A DNA stretch of 49,482 bases, taken from Opitutia bacterium (GTDB lineage Bacteria > Verrucomicrobiota > Verrucomicrobiia > Opitutales > Opitutaceae). The DNA lies in assembly GCA_947472765.1 (NCBI GenBank), contig CANJCM010000030.1:1-49482 (forward strand), given 5' to 3'. Both the position numbers and the translations under genes were made by a program. This document shows positions 29,332 through 38,862 of the stretch, piece by piece. The notes beneath the pieces are model-generated. The model searched no databases and was not told the DNA's origin. It was given only the letters and a program-made list of their open reading frames with translations. The first letter of the stretch is position 1. Each line of letters begins with the position of its first letter.

Positions 29332-29362
29332 AGGGCGCACCCCAGCGGGTGCGCCCTTTTTT
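29332..29362 (+). terminator. Rho-independent terminator after groEL
   Basis: AGGGCGCACCC (29332-29342) pairs perfectly with GGGTGCGCCCT (29347-29357) around a 4-base loop, running into six T residues. Confidence 0.95.
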
Positions 29363-29372
29363 GTGCAAATGC

Positions 29373-29455
29373 CCTGTCATTCCGAGCGCAGCGAGGAATC
29401 CACGCGTGAGTCTCCCTCGCGACCATGGATTCTTCGCTGCGCTCAGAATGACAGG
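29373..29455. repeat. 30-bp inverted repeat, dispersed-repeat type
   Basis: Left arm 29373-29402 (CCTGTCATTCCGAGCGCAGC and on) and right arm 29426-29455 are reverse complements with two mismatches over 30 bases, separated by 23 bases. Sequences of this 'CATTCCGAGCGCAGCGAGGA' kind are, from memory, scattered in intergenic DNA of many unrelated bacteria. It lies right after the groEL terminator; no gene is inside. Confidence 0.8.
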
Positions 29456-29566
29456 AAGGGGTGTCTTTCGACTTTTCATCCCATCTCTCGCCTTCGCACC
29501 GCGAGCTGACTCGGACCTTGGTGCCCGCGTCTCGACAACATTTCCCGGGCCGCCACGCTGTTATCT

Positions 29567-30346
29567 ATGGAGGTTATTTTTCTCGGTACCGGCACCTCCC
29601 AGGGAGTGCCCATGATCGCCTGCGGCTGTGCCGTCTGCACCTCGCTCGATCCGAGAAACCATCGCACCCGGGCCTCCATTCACGTCGAAATGGACGGGCT
29701 CCACATCCAGGTCGATGCCGCCCCCGAGTTCCGGCTGCAGTGCCTGCGCGAGCGCATCCAGCAACTCGACCTGTTCATCCTGACCCACGGCCACGCCGAT
29801 CACATCACGGGCATGGATGACCTGCGCCGCTTCTGCGATCTCGCGGGGGGGGACGCGCTGACCGTTTACACGACGGAAGAGGGCAGGGGCCGAATCCAGG
29901 CGATGTTCCCTTACGCCGTCGCCGAGCGGCCCGCCGCGCGGGGCTATGCGGCGTTCCGAATTTCGGAAATGCCGCCCGTGATGGATCTCCCGCAGGGCAC
30001 GATCCACGCGACGCGTCTGCCCCACGGCGCCTTGGATACGCTGGGGTTGGTGTTCACCGAGCGAAGCAGCGGCCGCCGGTTCGTTTACTACACCGATTGT
30101 AAGCGGCTTCCCGAGGAGGCGCTGGCGCTCGCGCGGGGAGCTGACGCAGCGGTCCTCGACGGTCTCCGCCCCTTGCCGCACCCGTCGCACATGAGTATCT
30201 CGGAAGCGGTAACTGTGGCTCAGACGATCGGCAGCCGGCAGACCTGGCTGACACATCTGACGCATCTGAACGATCATGCCGAGTTGGAAGCCTCGCTCCC
30301 GGCCGGAATCCAGGTGGCCTTCGATGGAATGCGTATCCGGCTCTAG
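29567..30346 (+). CDS. PhnP-like metallo-beta-lactamase-fold hydrolase
   Basis: Predicted metal-dependent phosphodiesterase, 259 residues. The N-terminus FLGTGTSQGVPMIACGCAVC is typical of the PhnP/arylsulfatase-like MBL group, with two cysteines that may bind a structural metal. The core metal motif is THGHADHITGMDDLR; a distal histidine (RLPHGALDTLG), an Asp (YYTDCKRLP) and LTHLTHLNDHAELE near the end complete the di-metal centre. PhnP opens cyclic phosphates in phosphonate use, but no phn gene is nearby, and close homologues are widespread without it, so the substrate is open. It is a single gene after the groEL terminator. Confidence 0.85.
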   Translation: MEVIFLGTGTSQGVPMIACGCAVCTSLDPRNHRTRASIHVEMDGLHIQVDAAPEFRLQCLRERIQQLDLFILTHGHADHITGMDDLRRFCDLAGGDALTVYTTEEGRGRIQAMFPYAVAERPAARGYAAFRISEMPPVMDLPQGTIHATRLPHGALDTLGLVFTERSSGRRFVYYTDCKRLPEEALALARGADAAVLDGLRPLPHPSHMSISEAVTVAQTIGSRQTWLTHLTHLNDHAELEASLPAGIQVAFDGMRIRL

Positions 30347-30413
30347 CCGGAGGGCTTCTAGGGAAAGCGGGCGCGCATGTCATAGGGCGGAAACGGAGAA
30401 AATTGCCCTTGCT

Positions 30414-30442
30414 TTAATCCCTACTGAAACAATGTAGATTAA
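30414..30442. promoter_or_regulatory. Imperfect inverted repeat upstream of the Rrf2 gene
   Basis: TTAATCCCTAC and GTAGATTAA face each other around a TGAAACAAT core; the left arm has two extra bases. It ends 11 bases before the start codon and contains a TAGATT that could be a -10 box, with TTGCTT 20 bases upstream of that. A self-binding site for the Rrf2 regulator is plausible but unproven. Confidence 0.5.
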
Positions 30443-30453
30443 CGTACTTCTAA

Positions 30454-31053
30454 ATGAAGCTCTCCAAGAAAGGCGAATATGCGCTCCGCTCGCTCATCAA
30501 TCTCGGCATTGCGGCCGAGGTCGGACGGTCGCTCGTTCAAGTGACGGAGTTGGCGGATAGCGAGCAGTTGCCGGTGAAATTTCTGGAGCAGATCGTCCAG
30601 GCGCTAAAGGAGGCCGGTTTTGTCACGAGCCAGCGCGGGAAGTTTGGTGGTTACCGGCTGGCCGTGCCGGCGAAGCAGATCAAGATCGGCCAGATCGTCC
30701 GGCTGATCGATGGTCCGCTCGCGCCGATCCGGTGCGTGAGTCAGACCGCCTACGAAAAGTGCACGTGTCCCGATGAAGAGCACTGCGGTTTGCGCATGCT
30801 GATGCTCGATGTGCGCAACGCGATCGCGGGTATCCTCGATCGCTACACTTTGGCCGATGTGGTTGAAGTGACCCTTCGGAAGCTTCGCCGCGACGGATTG
30901 CCACTGCCATTTTCACCGGAGGCGGAGACGGGAGCCTCCTCCGCCCGGGTCTCTGCACGCGTGGCGAGCAAACTCGCCCGGCGCGCCAGCAAGCCACGCC
31001 TCGATGCCACCGAGGGCGTGCTGCACCAGTTGCTCGGTGATTACACCATTTAA
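30454..31053 (+). CDS. Rrf2-family transcriptional regulator (sulfur type)
   Basis: Winged-helix DNA-binding regulator of 199 residues. The N-terminal helix-turn-helix MKLSKKGEYALRSLINL and the wing QRGKFGGYRLAVPAKQI are typical. Four cysteines (C94, C103, C105, C111) fall in the region where IscR binds its Fe-S cluster, although with different spacing. The C-terminus is about 50 residues longer than usual and basic. It stands just upstream of an oxyanion porin, a sulfate ABC transporter and cysteine synthase, so a CymR-like role in sulfur supply is the best inference. Direct sensing by the cysteines, or binding to CysK as in Bacillus, are both possible. Confidence 0.88.
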   Translation: MKLSKKGEYALRSLINLGIAAEVGRSLVQVTELADSEQLPVKFLEQIVQALKEAGFVTSQRGKFGGYRLAVPAKQIKIGQIVRLIDGPLAPIRCVSQTAYEKCTCPDEEHCGLRMLMLDVRNAIAGILDRYTLADVVEVTLRKLRRDGLPLPFSPEAETGASSARVSARVASKLARRASKPRLDATEGVLHQLLGDYTI

Positions 31054-31072
31054 CTCCCCGCCAGCTAATTTC

Positions 31073-32458
31073 ATGAAGACTCGTTTTTCCTGGCTCACGG
31101 TGGTTCTCACGCTCGGTGCGTTACCTTTTGGGGCTGTGTCGCCTGCCTGGGCCGACGATGCCGGGGAGATTGCGACGCTCCGGGAGCAGATCCGTTTGCT
31201 CGACCAGAAGCTGCGGGTACTCGAGCGCAACCAGCAACTGCGGGACGAGGCGGCGACCGCGGCCGCGGCAACGACCCCGAAGATCACGATCAACGACCGT
31301 GGTGACACCTTTGCCTCGGCCGATGGCGCAAATTCGATCCGCGTCCGCGGGCTGGTTCAGATGGACGCCCGCTTTTTCGGCGCGGATGGCGGCATCGCCA
31401 ACAATGCCTTCGTCCTGCGACGGGCACGGCTGATCACCGAGGGGCAGTTTGCCAAAAACTTCGGCTTCCAACTGCTCTCGGAGTTTGGCGGGAGCAGTGT
31501 GAGCATTCTGGATGCAAACCTCACCGTGGGGATCAATCGCGCTCTCCAGTTCAAGTTCGGCAAGTTCAAGTCCCCGGTCGGCTACGAGATAATCCAGTCC
31601 GACTCGTACATCTTCTTCAATGAGCGCTCAATCGTGACGAATCTCGTGCCGAATCGCGACGTGGGCATCCAGGCCTCGGGCGACGTGTTTGGCGGCACGC
31701 TTTCCTACCAACTCGGCGTGTTCAATGGGCTGGCCGACGGCGGCAGCAGCACCAACACCGATTTCGACAACGGCAAGGAACTGGTGGCCCGCGTCTTTGC
31801 GACGCCCTTCCGCAATGCGGCGGGTTCGCCGGTCCAGGGTCTCTCCTTCGGGATCTCCGGCAGCACGGCGCGAGCGAAGACGGCCGCGGGCCGGTCGTCA
31901 GGCTACCGCACCGACGGCCAGCAAACGTTCTTCTCCTACAATCCGGCCGTCATCGCGGACGGCGAGAACTGGCGCGTCTCCCCGCAACTCGATTACCGGC
32001 ACGGCGCGTTTGGCTTCATTGGTGAATACGCGAGGTCGACGGTCAACGTTCGCCCGACTGCGACGGGATCCCGGACAGAACTGACGAACCGCGCGTGGCA
32101 GGCGACGGCCGGCTACGTCCTCACCGGCGAAGACTCGGCCTTCGCCGGCGTCATGCCGCGGACCAACTTCGACTGGTCGGCCGGGACCTGGGGTGCGCTC
32201 GAACTCTTGGTGCGCTATTCCGATCTGCGAATCGATGACGCCGCCTTTCCGCTGTTCGCGGCGGCGGCCTCGAACGCCGACGAGGCGAAGGGCCTCGGAC
32301 TCGGCTTCAACTGGTACCTGGGCAAGTCCGTCGTCTTTAAATTCAATTACCATCAGACGCAGTTCGGCCTCAACGCGCTCGCCCCGGCCGTCCCCACTGC
32401 GCTCCTTCTCCGGCAGGATGAGAAGGCGTTCATCTCCCGCTTCCAGGTCGCCTTCTAA
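31073..32458 (+). CDS. Phosphate-selective porin O/P family outer-membrane protein
   Basis: Outer-membrane beta-barrel of 461 residues related to OprO/OprP. A signal peptide ends near ADDAGE; a short coiled coil follows (IATLREQIRLLDQKLRVLER), as in trimeric porins, then the barrel with family motifs (RARLITEGQFAKNFGFQLLSEFG, KFGKFKSPVGYE) and a terminal SRFQVAF ending in Phe. The family name says phosphate, but the gene lies between an Rrf2 regulator and the sulfate-binding protein, so sulfate or another oxyanion is the likelier cargo here. It starts 19 bases after the regulator. Confidence 0.85.
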   Translation: MKTRFSWLTVVLTLGALPFGAVSPAWADDAGEIATLREQIRLLDQKLRVLERNQQLRDEAATAAAATTPKITINDRGDTFASADGANSIRVRGLVQMDARFFGADGGIANNAFVLRRARLITEGQFAKNFGFQLLSEFGGSSVSILDANLTVGINRALQFKFGKFKSPVGYEIIQSDSYIFFNERSIVTNLVPNRDVGIQASGDVFGGTLSYQLGVFNGLADGGSSTNTDFDNGKELVARVFATPFRNAAGSPVQGLSFGISGSTARAKTAAGRSSGYRTDGQQTFFSYNPAVIADGENWRVSPQLDYRHGAFGFIGEYARSTVNVRPTATGSRTELTNRAWQATAGYVLTGEDSAFAGVMPRTNFDWSAGTWGALELLVRYSDLRIDDAAFPLFAAAASNADEAKGLGLGFNWYLGKSVVFKFNYHQTQFGLNALAPAVPTALLLRQDEKAFISRFQVAF

Positions 32459-32488
32459 GTTACTACCCCCCGAACCTCCTTTCTCGTC

Positions 32489-33484
32489 ATGAAACTCAAG
32501 ACGATGGCGATTCTTCTCGCTGCGCTGGCCGGCACCTTCGCCGCCACGGCCAAGCCCGTCCAACTGCTCAACGTCTCCTACGACCCGACGCGGGAATTCT
32601 ACGTCGAGTTCAACGCGGCGTTCGCGAAATTCTGGAAGGCCAGGACCGGTGACGATGTCACCGTAAAGCAGTCACATGGCGGCTCCGGCAAGCAGGCCCG
32701 CTCGGTGCTCGACGGATTGCAGGCGGATGTGGTGACGCTCGCGTTGTCGGGTGACATCGACGTGCTCCACGACAACGCGAAGCTCATCCCGCGGGACTGG
32801 CAAACGCGCCTCCCGAATAACTCGTCTCCCTATACCAGCACGATCGTTTTCCTCGTGCGGAAGGGAAATCCGAAAGGGATCAAGGACTGGGATGACCTGG
32901 TGCGGGCGGGGGTCAGCGTCGTGACCCCGAATCCGAAGACCTCAGGGGGCGCCCGCTGGAATTACCTCGCGGCCTGGGAATTTGCCCGGCGCAAATACGG
33001 CAGCGAGGACAAGGCGAAGGATTTCGTCGCGCACATTTTCAAGAACGTCGCGGTGCTCGACACCGGCGCCCGCGGTTCGACGACCACCTTTGTCCAGCGC
33101 GACATCGGCGACGTCCTGATTTCCTGGGAGAACGAAGCGTTTCTGGCGCTCAAGGAATTCGGCAAGGACAGGTTCGAGATTGTCATGCCGCCGGTGAGCA
33201 TTTTGGCCGAGCCGCCCGTGACCATCGTGGATCGCGTGGTGAAGAAGAAGGGCACGGAGGTGGTCGCGAAGGCCTATCTCGAGTTCCTCTACTCGGACAC
33301 GGGCCAGGAGATTGCCGCCCGGAATTTTTATCGTCCGCGCAACGAGGCGGTCGCGACGAAGTACGCGAGTACCTTCGCGAAAGTGCAGCTCTTCACCATC
33401 GATGAGGCCTTTGGCGGCTGGGCCAAAGCGCATCAGGCCCACTTCGCCGACGGCGGTTCGTTTGACCAAATCTACGTGAAATAA
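32489..33484 (+). CDS. sbp: Sulfate-binding periplasmic protein
   Basis: Solute receptor of the sulfate/thiosulfate ABC transporter, 331 residues. A signal peptide of about 21 residues precedes [20 protein letters not shown], a near-universal Sbp/CysP start. Further marks: [17 protein letters not shown] and [34 protein letters not shown] and the [16 protein letters not shown] block. It heads the cys transport genes; the permeases follow after a 154-base gap. Sbp and CysP are not separable from sequence alone. Confidence 0.95.
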   Translation: MKLKTMAILLAALAGTFAATAKPVQLLNVSYDPTREFYVEFNAAFAKFWKARTGDDVTVKQSHGGSGKQARSVLDGLQADVVTLALSGDIDVLHDNAKLIPRDWQTRLPNNSSPYTSTIVFLVRKGNPKGIKDWDDLVRAGVSVVTPNPKTSGGARWNYLAAWEFARRKYGSEDKAKDFVAHIFKNVAVLDTGARGSTTTFVQRDIGDVLISWENEAFLALKEFGKDRFEIVMPPVSILAEPPVTIVDRVVKKKGTEVVAKAYLEFLYSDTGQEIAARNFYRPRNEAVATKYASTFAKVQLFTIDEAFGGWAKAHQAHFADGGSFDQIYVK

Positions 33485-33638
33485 TTTTCGCGGGTGGCGC
33501 GTTGCCTGGTCAGCGCGACAACCCCGGTTAGTTGGTCTTCCCCGGCCCCTTCGCCTTGCAACTCCTGATGGCGGTTGGTGGGCTAACCGAGATTCTCCCC
33601 ATCAACCCCTTACCTTTCCCCACTTAGTCGTATTGCTG

Positions 33639-34532
33639 ATGTCTGTTGTCCGCCAACGTTCCGTTCTGCCCGGGTTCGGCCTTTCGCTGGGCTTCACCGT
33701 GACGTACCTCAGCCTGATTGTGCTGATTCCGCTCGCGGCGGCGTTCATTCGGACGGCGGAGATGAGCTGGGGCGACTTCGTGCAGGCCGTGGCCTCGCCG
33801 CGGGTGCTTGCTTCCTACCGGCTGAGCTTCGGCGTATCGCTGCTCGCGGCGCTGGTTAACGCGTTCTTCGGCTTCATCGTCGCGTGGGTGCTGGTCCGTT
33901 ACAGCTTTCCAGGCCGCAAGATTGTCGATGCGCTGGTCGACCTGCCGTTTGCGCTGCCGACCGCGGTGGCTGGCATCGCGTTGACCGCGATCTACGCCAA
34001 GAACGGATGGGTCGGGCAGTGGGCGGAACCGATGTGGAGTGGCTTCCTCGCCTGGCTCACCGGCGTGATGCCGTCGGTGGATTGGAAGAAACTGCTCGGT
34101 GCCCAAATCGCCTTTGATCGCCCTGGGGTTTTCATCGCGCTGACTTTCATCGGACTGCCGTTTGTCGTACGGACGCTCCAGCCCGTCCTCGAGGAGCTCG
34201 AACCGGAGCTCGAGGAGGCGGCGGCATCGCTGGGGGCGAATCGCTGGCAGACGATGACGCGGGTCATCTTCCCCGAGTTGCTGCCTCCGCTCATCACGGG
34301 CTTCGCCCTGGCCTTCGCGCGCGCCGTCGGTGAGTACGGCTCGGTGGTCTTCATCGCGGGCAACCGCCCGATGCACAGCGAAATCACCCCGCTGCTGATC
34401 ATCACGAAGCTGGAGCAGTACGACGTGCGGGGCGCCACGGCGATCGCGGTCGTGATGCTCGTGACGTCGTTCATTCTGCTGTTCCTGATTAACCTCCTCC
34501 AAAAGTGGAGCCGCCGGCACCACCGGATCTGA
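33639..34532 (+). CDS. cysT: Sulfate ABC transporter permease CysT (CysU)
   Basis: Inner-membrane permease of 297 residues, about six helices. The coupling motif that docks the ATPase is [20 protein letters not shown]; the family signature [18 protein letters not shown] follows. The start is the ATG at 33639; a TTG two codons upstream is less likely. Located after sbp and one base before cysW, with which it forms the membrane pore. Confidence 0.94.
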   Translation: MSVVRQRSVLPGFGLSLGFTVTYLSLIVLIPLAAAFIRTAEMSWGDFVQAVASPRVLASYRLSFGVSLLAALVNAFFGFIVAWVLVRYSFPGRKIVDALVDLPFALPTAVAGIALTAIYAKNGWVGQWAEPMWSGFLAWLTGVMPSVDWKKLLGAQIAFDRPGVFIALTFIGLPFVVRTLQPVLEELEPELEEAAASLGANRWQTMTRVIFPELLPPLITGFALAFARAVGEYGSVVFIAGNRPMHSEITPLLIITKLEQYDVRGATAIAVVMLVTSFILLFLINLLQKWSRRHHRI

Positions 34533-34533
34533 C

Positions 34534-35463
34534 ATGGCTGGCATCGCTTCCTCACTCACCGAAAAACAGGGCTCCGCGCGCGGCGGGACGCCCCGCGTCA
34601 TCCGGAATCCGCTCTGGGTGCGGGTGCTGTTCATGACGATCGCCTTCGTCTTCGTCGCTTTCTTCCTCGTGCTGCCGCTCTCGGCGGTGTTCGGCGAGGC
34701 GTTGCGCAAAGGACTGCGCGTCTATCTGGCGTCCTTCAATGACCCGGACGCGCTGAGTGCCATCAAGCTCACCCTGCTGACGGCGCTTTGTGCCGTCCCC
34801 GCCAACCTGGTGTTCGGCATCGCCGCCTCTTGGTGCATTGCGAAGTTCGATTTTCGCGGCAAGGCGCTGCTCACAACGTTGATTGACCTGCCGTTCGCGG
34901 TATCGCCCGTCATCTCCGGGCTGATCTACGTGCTCGTCTTCGGATTGCAGGGCTGGCTCGGACCGTACCTTGGGGCCGGCGATCATCCGTGGTTCGGCGA
35001 GTGGTTCAACCAGCAGGACATCAAAATCATCTTCGCCGTCCCCGGCATCGTGCTCGCGACGATGTTCGTCACCTTCCCCTTTGTCGCTCGCGAACTGATC
35101 CCGCTGATGCAGGCCCAGGGCAGCGACGAGGAATACGCCGCGCTCACGCTCGGGGCGAGTGGCTGGCAGATGTTCTGGCGCGTCACGCTGCCAAACATCA
35201 AGTGGGGCCTTTTCTACGGCGTCATCCTTTGCAACGCCCGCGCGATGGGTGAGTTTGGCGCCGTCTCCGTGGTGAGCGGACACATCCGCGGTGAGACCAA
35301 CACGATGCCCCTGCACATCGAGATCCTTTACAACGAGTACAACTTCGTCGCGGCCTTCGCCGTGTCGTCGCTGCTCGCCCTCCTCGCCCTCGTCACGCTC
35401 GTGCTGAAGAGCCTGATCGAATGGCAGCACGCCCGCACCCGCAAAGACGCCGCTTCCGCATGA
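34534..35463 (+). CDS. cysW: Sulfate ABC transporter permease CysW
   Basis: Second permease subunit, 309 residues. It carries the family [20 protein letters not shown] segment, the coupling motif [20 protein letters not shown] and [21 protein letters not shown] charged cytoplasmic head of about 28 residues precedes the first helix. It overlaps cysA by four bases. Confidence 0.94.
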   Translation: MAGIASSLTEKQGSARGGTPRVIRNPLWVRVLFMTIAFVFVAFFLVLPLSAVFGEALRKGLRVYLASFNDPDALSAIKLTLLTALCAVPANLVFGIAASWCIAKFDFRGKALLTTLIDLPFAVSPVISGLIYVLVFGLQGWLGPYLGAGDHPWFGEWFNQQDIKIIFAVPGIVLATMFVTFPFVARELIPLMQAQGSDEEYAALTLGASGWQMFWRVTLPNIKWGLFYGVILCNARAMGEFGAVSVVSGHIRGETNTMPLHIEILYNEYNFVAAFAVSSLLALLALVTLVLKSLIEWQHARTRKDAASA

Positions 35464-36515
35464 GCATCCAGGCTACGCAACTCAGCAAGACCTTCGGCAC
35501 CTACACGGCGCTGGCGGGCGTCGACTTGAACGTCGAGCGCGGCAAGCTCGTCGCCCTGCTCGGTCCCTCCGGCTCCGGCAAGACCACGCTGCTGCGCATC
35601 ATCGCCGGCCTCGAGTATGCCGACCCAGGCAGCGGCCGGATTCTCTTCCATGGCGAGGACGTCACGGACGAGCCCGCCGGCAAGCGCAAGGTCGGCTTCG
35701 TTTTCCAGCACTACGCGCTGTTCCGCCACATGACGGTGTTCGAGAACATCGCGTTCGGGTTGCGCGTGCGCAAACGGCGCGACCGGCCGTCGCGCAGTGA
35801 AATTGCCGATCGCGTGAACCGGTTGCTCAAGCTCGTGCAGTTGGAGAGCCACGGTTCGCGTTATCCGCACCAGTTGTCCGGAGGGCAGCGGCAGCGGATC
35901 GCCCTGGCCCGCGCGCTCGCGGTCGAGCCGAAGGTGCTGCTCCTCGACGAGCCGTTCGGCGCGCTCGATGCCAAGGTGCGCAAGGAACTCCGGCGCTGGC
36001 TCCGGCAGTTTCACGACGAAATCAATCTGACGACCGTCTTCGTGACGCACGATCAGGAGGAGGCGCTGGAAATCGCCGACACCGTCGTGATCATGAACAA
36101 CGCCCGGATCGAGCAGGTGGGGACGCCGCAGGAGATCTACGATCGGCCGGCTTCACCCTTCGTCTATCAATTCATCGGCAATGTGAACGTGCTCCGTGCC
36201 CAAGCGCTCGCCCAAGCTGGAGCCCATGCCGCGAATCCCGGGACCCTGCACGCCGACGGGCAGGTCTACGTGCGGCCGCATGATATCGAGGTCACTCCCC
36301 ATCTTCCGGGCGCGCCCGGCATCGCTGCGGTCGTGCGCTTCATTCATGCCGCCGGCCCGGCCGCCCGGCTCACGCTCGAACAGGTCCAGAACCGCGAGAC
36401 CGTCGAGGTCGAGACGTCCCGGGTGACGCTCGCCAGCCTTGACCTCAAGGTCGGCGACCTAGTGAACTTGCGGCTGCGCCAGGCGCATTCGTTCGACGAC
36501 GATTACGCGATTTGA
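35460..36515 (+). CDS. cysA: Sulfate ABC transporter ATP-binding protein CysA
   Basis: ATPase subunit, 351 residues. Walker [10 protein letters not shown] (35-43), Q-loop [20 protein letters not shown], signature LSGGQ (139-143), Walker [13 protein letters not shown] (159-170) and switch His197 are complete. A C-terminal TOBE-like domain follows ([16 protein letters not shown]). The start is the ATG overlapping the cysW stop; the frame open further upstream is the cysW shadow. Confidence 0.95.
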   Translation: MSIQATQLSKTFGTYTALAGVDLNVERGKLVALLGPSGSGKTTLLRIIAGLEYADPGSGRILFHGEDVTDEPAGKRKVGFVFQHYALFRHMTVFENIAFGLRVRKRRDRPSRSEIADRVNRLLKLVQLESHGSRYPHQLSGGQRQRIALARALAVEPKVLLLDEPFGALDAKVRKELRRWLRQFHDEINLTTVFVTHDQEEALEIADTVVIMNNARIEQVGTPQEIYDRPASPFVYQFIGNVNVLRAQALAQAGAHAANPGTLHADGQVYVRPHDIEVTPHLPGAPGIAAVVRFIHAAGPAARLTLEQVQNRETVEVETSRVTLASLDLKVGDLVNLRLRQAHSFDDDYAI

Positions 36516-36550
36516 TCCGCCGAGAACCCGGATCCCACCCCCCTACGACC

Positions 36551-37540
36551 ATGGCTAAAATCTACAACGACATCACGGAAACGATCGGCAATACGCCCCT
36601 CGTGCGACTGAACCGGACCGCGGCGGCGCACGGCGCCCTGGCGGACATCCTCCTCAAGCTCGAGTTCTTCAACCCGCTGTCGAGTGTCAAGGACCGCATT
36701 GGTTTCTCGATGATCGACGACGGCCTGAAGTCCGGAAAGATCACGAAGCAGACGGTCTTGATCGAGCCGACCAGCGGCAACACGGGCATCGCGCTCGCGT
36801 TCGTCGCCGCGGCGAAGGGGATCAAACTGATCCTGACGATGCCCGAGACCATGACGATGGAACGACGGAAGATCCTGAAAATTCTGGGCGCCCGGCTCGT
36901 CCTGACCGAGGGGCCGAAGGGCATGAAGGGTGCGATCGCCAAGGCGGAGGAACTCGCCGCGAAGATTCCGAACGCCCTCATCCTGCAGCAATTCTCCAAC
37001 CCGGCCAATCCGGCGATTCATCGCAAGACGACGGCCGAGGAGATCTGGCGCGATACCGACGGCAAGGTCGACATCGTCGTCTCGGGGATCGGGACGGGCG
37101 GAACGATCACGGGCGTCGGTGAGGTGCTGAAGGCGCGCAAGCCCGGCGTGAAGATTATTGCGGTGGAGCCTGATGCCTCGCCGGTGCTCTCCGGCGGCCA
37201 GCCCGGGCCCCACAAGCTGCAGGGCATCGGCGCGGGCTTTGTCCCTGCCGTGCTCAACACCAAGATTTACGACGAAGTTGTGCGCGTGAAGGAAGCTGAC
37301 TCCGGCCCCGTCAGCAAGCAGGTGAACCAGCTCGACGGCATTCCGATTGGCATTTCGTCCGGTGCGGCCGTCTGGACCGCGCTGCAGGTGGCGAAGCGGC
37401 CCGAAAACAAGGGCAAGCAGATCGTCGTCATCGTCCCGTCGGCGAGCGAACGGTACCTGTCGTCGTGGCTGTTCGCGGACGTCAGCGCCGAGAGCGATTC
37501 GATCGACGACCTGGTCGGACCGGCCGCGCCGAGCGCCTGA
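36551..37540 (+). CDS. cysK: Cysteine synthase A (O-acetylserine sulfhydrylase)
   Basis: PLP enzyme that joins sulfide to O-acetylserine to make cysteine; 329 residues. PLP-binding Lys47 lies in [13 protein letters not shown]; the substrate loop is [12 protein letters not shown]; the phosphate-binding [11 protein letters not shown] and the SSGAAV end are present. It starts 36 bases after cysA and probably belongs to the same transcript, joining sulfate uptake to assimilation. Reduction genes (cysD/N/H/I) and serine acetyltransferase are not in the window. A hairpin terminator follows. Confidence 0.95.
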   Translation: MAKIYNDITETIGNTPLVRLNRTAAAHGALADILLKLEFFNPLSSVKDRIGFSMIDDGLKSGKITKQTVLIEPTSGNTGIALAFVAAAKGIKLILTMPETMTMERRKILKILGARLVLTEGPKGMKGAIAKAEELAAKIPNALILQQFSNPANPAIHRKTTAEEIWRDTDGKVDIVVSGIGTGGTITGVGEVLKARKPGVKIIAVEPDASPVLSGGQPGPHKLQGIGAGFVPAVLNTKIYDEVVRVKEADSGPVSKQVNQLDGIPIGISSGAAVWTALQVAKRPENKGKQIVVIVPSASERYLSSWLFADVSAESDSIDDLVGPAAPSA

Positions 37541-37565
37541 GTCTCCGGGATGCGCCGGGAACCCG

Positions 37566-37601
37566 AGGGCGGACGAATGCTCGTCCGCCCTTATTGTTTT
37601 T
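37566..37601. terminator. Hairpin terminator between convergent cysK and ctaG
   Basis: AGGGCGGACGA (37566-37576) pairs perfectly with TCGTCCGCCCT (37581-37591) around a 4-base loop; TTATTGTTTTT follows on the plus strand. It lies between two convergent genes and touches the ctaG stop codon, so it may serve both. Confidence 0.8.
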
Positions 37602-38382
37602 CCCTGAACCAGCGAAAGAACGCTACGCCGAAGCCGGCGAGGGCGACGAACATGCCGACGAGCTTCATCGCGACCCCGGCGAGCAGCTGGTCATCCGCGG
37701 CCGAGAAGTTGGCGATGAGGCGCGGCGCGTATTCGTAAGTCGGGTAGAGGATGTCCTGCGAAAACGTGATGTACGCGAACACCGGCGTCATCGCGATGAG
37801 CACGCCCAGGAAGTAGAGCATCTGCGGGCCGTCGCGGAGCGGGGGCAGGACCCGGGACGGACTGGCCACCGGCCACCAATAGAGCACGGCGACCCCGAAG
37901 AAGCTGAGATGCTCGGCGACGTGCACGACCTTGTTCTGGAGGGCGAAGTCGTAGGCGGCCGGCCGGTGCCAGAGTCCGATGACGAGCGCGTAGGCAAACG
38001 TGCAAACCACGGGATGCACCAGAAGGCGAAGGGGAGCATTGATCCAGCGCGGCCGCAGCACGGGGTCGATCATCCAGTCGGGCAGCCCGAGGACGAAGAG
38101 CAGCGCGGCCGGGTAGATGAGCAACTGGTGTTGCAGCATGTGCGCGCTGAAGAGGAAGCGTTCGCCGATTTGGTCGAGCGGCGATCCCACGGCCAGATAG
38201 AAAATCAGGAGGCTCGCGTAAAAGCGCCAGGCGTGTCCCCGCGGATACCGCGCGGCCCGGCCGGCGACCGCCGGAGCCAGCCGGGAGCGGAGCGGTCCGG
38301 CCAGGATGGCCCAAATCCAACCGGCCAGCACGAGACCTCCGACGAGCCAGGGTTCGTTGTGCCAGTGTCGCCAGTCAATCAT
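37591..38382 (-). CDS. ctaG: Cytochrome c oxidase assembly factor CtaG (caa3 type)
   Basis: Polytopic membrane protein of 263 residues, seven or so helices, of the caa3_CtaG family needed for a working caa3 oxidase in Bacillus. Family marks are RFLFSAHMLQHQLLIYPAA with its histidines, GLWHRPAAYDFAL, HVAEHLSFFGVAVLYWWPV and TPVFAYITFSQDILYPTY. It lies beyond a terminator from coxD, so it is probably made from a separate or a read-through transcript. This CtaG is unrelated to the Cox11-type protein sometimes given the same name. Confidence 0.88.
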   Translation of the reverse strand: MIDWRHWHNEPWLVGGLVLAGWIWAILAGPLRSRLAPAVAGRAARYPRGHAWRFYASLLIFYLAVGSPLDQIGERFLFSAHMLQHQLLIYPAALLFVLGLPDWMIDPVLRPRWINAPLRLLVHPVVCTFAYALVIGLWHRPAAYDFALQNKVVHVAEHLSFFGVAVLYWWPVASPSRVLPPLRDGPQMLYFLGVLIAMTPVFAYITFSQDILYPTYEYAPRLIANFSAADDQLLAGVAMKLVGMFVALAGFGVAFFRWFREKQ

Positions 38383-38430
38383 CGGCGGAAGGAGGAAGGG
38401 AGCGATGGGAGGGTTCGGGAAGCCATGGCT

Positions 38431-38466
38431 GGAAACAAAAACGGCGGCCTGGATTCAGGCCGCCGT
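38431..38466 (-). terminator. Rho-independent terminator after coxD
   Basis: ACGGCGGCCT (38441-38450) and AGGCCGCCGT (38457-38466) form a perfect 10-bp stem with a 6-base loop. On the minus strand it runs into TTTTTGTTT. It lies 26 bases after the coxD stop codon. Confidence 0.92.
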
Positions 38467-38492
38467 CAGAATTGAAATCGGACCGAGGCCGA

Positions 38493-38831
38493 TCAGGTCG
38501 GGAGCGGCAGGCTCGCTTCAGCGCTAAAGAGCGCCAGCAGGGCCCACATGGTTCCGGCCGCGAGGGTGAGCCCGATGAAGAAAAGGATCGTGCAGAACGG
38601 CTTATCCCACCGCAGATGCATGAAGTAGAAAATGACGAACATGAACTTCACGACGGAGAGGACCACCAGCGTCGTGACGATGATCCACTTCGCGAAAGGG
38701 ATGTAGACGCAGATGATCTCGATGCCGGTGATGACCGCCAGGAGCATGGCGATCTGCACGTAGATCTGGAATTTGCTGAACTCGTGACCGTGATCGTGAT
38801 CGGCGGCCGCGGCGGTGATGGGTGCGCTCAT
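38493..38831 (-). CDS. coxD: Cytochrome c oxidase subunit IV (prokaryotic)
   Basis: Small accessory subunit of 112 residues, COX4_pro type. After a His-rich N-terminus (ADHDHGHEF) come three hydrophobic helices, with FMFVIFYFMHLRWDKPF typical of the family. It is the last gene of the coxB-A-C-D set and ends 26 bases before a strong terminator. The start at 38831 gives MSAPITAAA; the longer frame is out of register with coxC. Confidence 0.9.
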   Translation of the reverse strand: MSAPITAAAADHDHGHEFSKFQIYVQIAMLLAVITGIEIICVYIPFAKWIIVTTLVVLSVVKFMFVIFYFMHLRWDKPFCTILFFIGLTLAAGTMWALLALFSAEASLPLPT

Positions 38832-38862
38832 GGGTGGATGAGGAAAGGATAGGGAACCGGGA

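Noticed and set aside
29373..29455. Second terminator after groEL
   Set aside because: Long spacer and no T-run; the strong terminator at 29332-29362 already ends the transcript.
31073..32458. Naming the porin as a phosphate channel
   Set aside because: The family label is from Pseudomonas; all neighbours concern sulfur, so the substrate is left open.
33485..33638. SAM- or sulfur-sensing riboswitch before cysT
   Set aside because: No conserved riboswitch core could be recognised. A 7-bp CGGTTAG/CTAACCG pair 51 bases apart is too weak to claim.
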